Part shown: piece after piece, positions 4,989 to 5,193 of the stretch
How the letters are laid out: each line of letters starts with the position of its first letter
Numbering within the stretch: the first letter of the stretch is position 1
Assembly: GCA_046704255.1 (NCBI GenBank)
Contig: JBJKSH010000187.1
Coordinates: 1 to 5,193, forward strand
Origin: FEN-1297 sp046704255
GTDB taxonomy: Bacteria > Bacteroidota > Ignavibacteria > Ignavibacteriales > Ignavibacteriaceae
Length of the DNA stretch: 5,193 bases
Reading direction: 5' to 3'
The notes under the pieces: generated by a model
Told to the model about the DNA's origin: nothing
The model's input: only the letters and a program-made list of their open reading frames with translations
Database searches by the model: none
Made by a program: the position numbers and the translations under genes

Positions 4989-5193
4989 ATGAAATACTTA
5001 AATTGTATTTTTCTCATCGCAATATCATTGCTTACATTTTCATCATGTAAAGATTCACCGGTTGAACCCGATGCTCAATATGTACAAATACTTTTTAAGT
5101 ATAATTATAAAGATGAATTAAATACTTTTGAAAACTATTATCAAAAAGATCTTGTGCTTGACGGAGTTATAAAAGTAAATTTTTGGCTTACAC
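4989..5193 (+). CDS. Lipoprotein of unknown function (3' end outside the window)
   Basis: Only the first 68 codons are present and the frame is open to the window edge. The N-terminus is a lipoprotein signal: MKY, a hydrophobic core (4-17), then FSSC with Cys20 as the likely lipid-bearing residue, followed by KDSPVEPD. Export and attachment to a membrane by the Lgt/Lsp route is therefore expected. The mature part begins YVQILFKYNYKDELNTFENYY, predicted beta-rich and aromatic, and is not recognised; small envelope proteins of Ignavibacteria-like genomes have a similar look. Two in-frame ATGs lie side by side (4986 and 4989). The second is preferred because GGAGG (4979-4983) is 5 nt before it and only 2 nt before the first. 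It follows the transglycosylase by 275 bp and probably has its own promoter at 4750-4778. Confidence 0.8.
   Translation, partial: MKYLNCIFLIAISLLTFSSCKDSPVEPDAQYVQILFKYNYKDELNTFENYYQKDLVLDGVIKVNFWLT

Noticed and set aside
1..5193. CRISPR array, tRNA, rRNA, toxin-antitoxin or defence cassette
   Set aside because: No regularly spaced repeats, no tRNA cloverleaf or rRNA segments, and no matching protein motifs were seen on either strand.

Overview
The window is AT-rich chromosomal DNA that looks like a member of the Ignavibacteria or a related Bacteroidota/Chlorobiota lineage. The main clue is the primary-type sigma factor at 1947-2804: it is short (285 aa), lacks region 1.1, and has the N-terminal style (KITKQFTNRESKSLDQYL) known from that group. 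A membrane-anchored MltD-like transglycosylase and a short lipoprotein signal fit the same affiliation. This is inferred from protein style, not from a database search.

Layout. Positions 1-52 hold the intrinsic terminator of a gene outside the window. Positions 53-691 have no convincing protein gene, but carry two possible promoter-to-terminator units and a dyad. A five-helix Yip1-family membrane protein follows (692-1285). Next is a small excisionase-type helix-turn-helix protein (1351-1560), with possible traces of insertion-sequence ends around it. The sigma factor comes after a 386-bp leader region and uses a forced TTG start. It converges on an unrecognised 239-aa acidic helical protein on the minus strand (2866-3585), and the two share a hairpin at 2814-2846. 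That gene is divergent from a lytic transglycosylase (3730-4713). The window ends inside a lipoprotein gene (from 4989), preceded by a strong sigma-70-like promoter whose -35 lies in a perfect TTATCAAA palindrome.

Function together. Most genes appear to be separate transcription units: intergenic gaps are 65-390 bp and there are no overlaps. The theme is housekeeping: core transcription (sigma), cell-wall turnover (transglycosylase) and envelope proteins (Yip1 family, lipoprotein). I see no CRISPR array, tRNA, rRNA, toxin-antitoxin pair, defence island or clear novel multigene system. The points most worth a second look are regulatory and repeat signals: the palindromic operator at 4720-4778, the IS-end-like repeats at 1310-1620, and the possible small-RNA units before 540.
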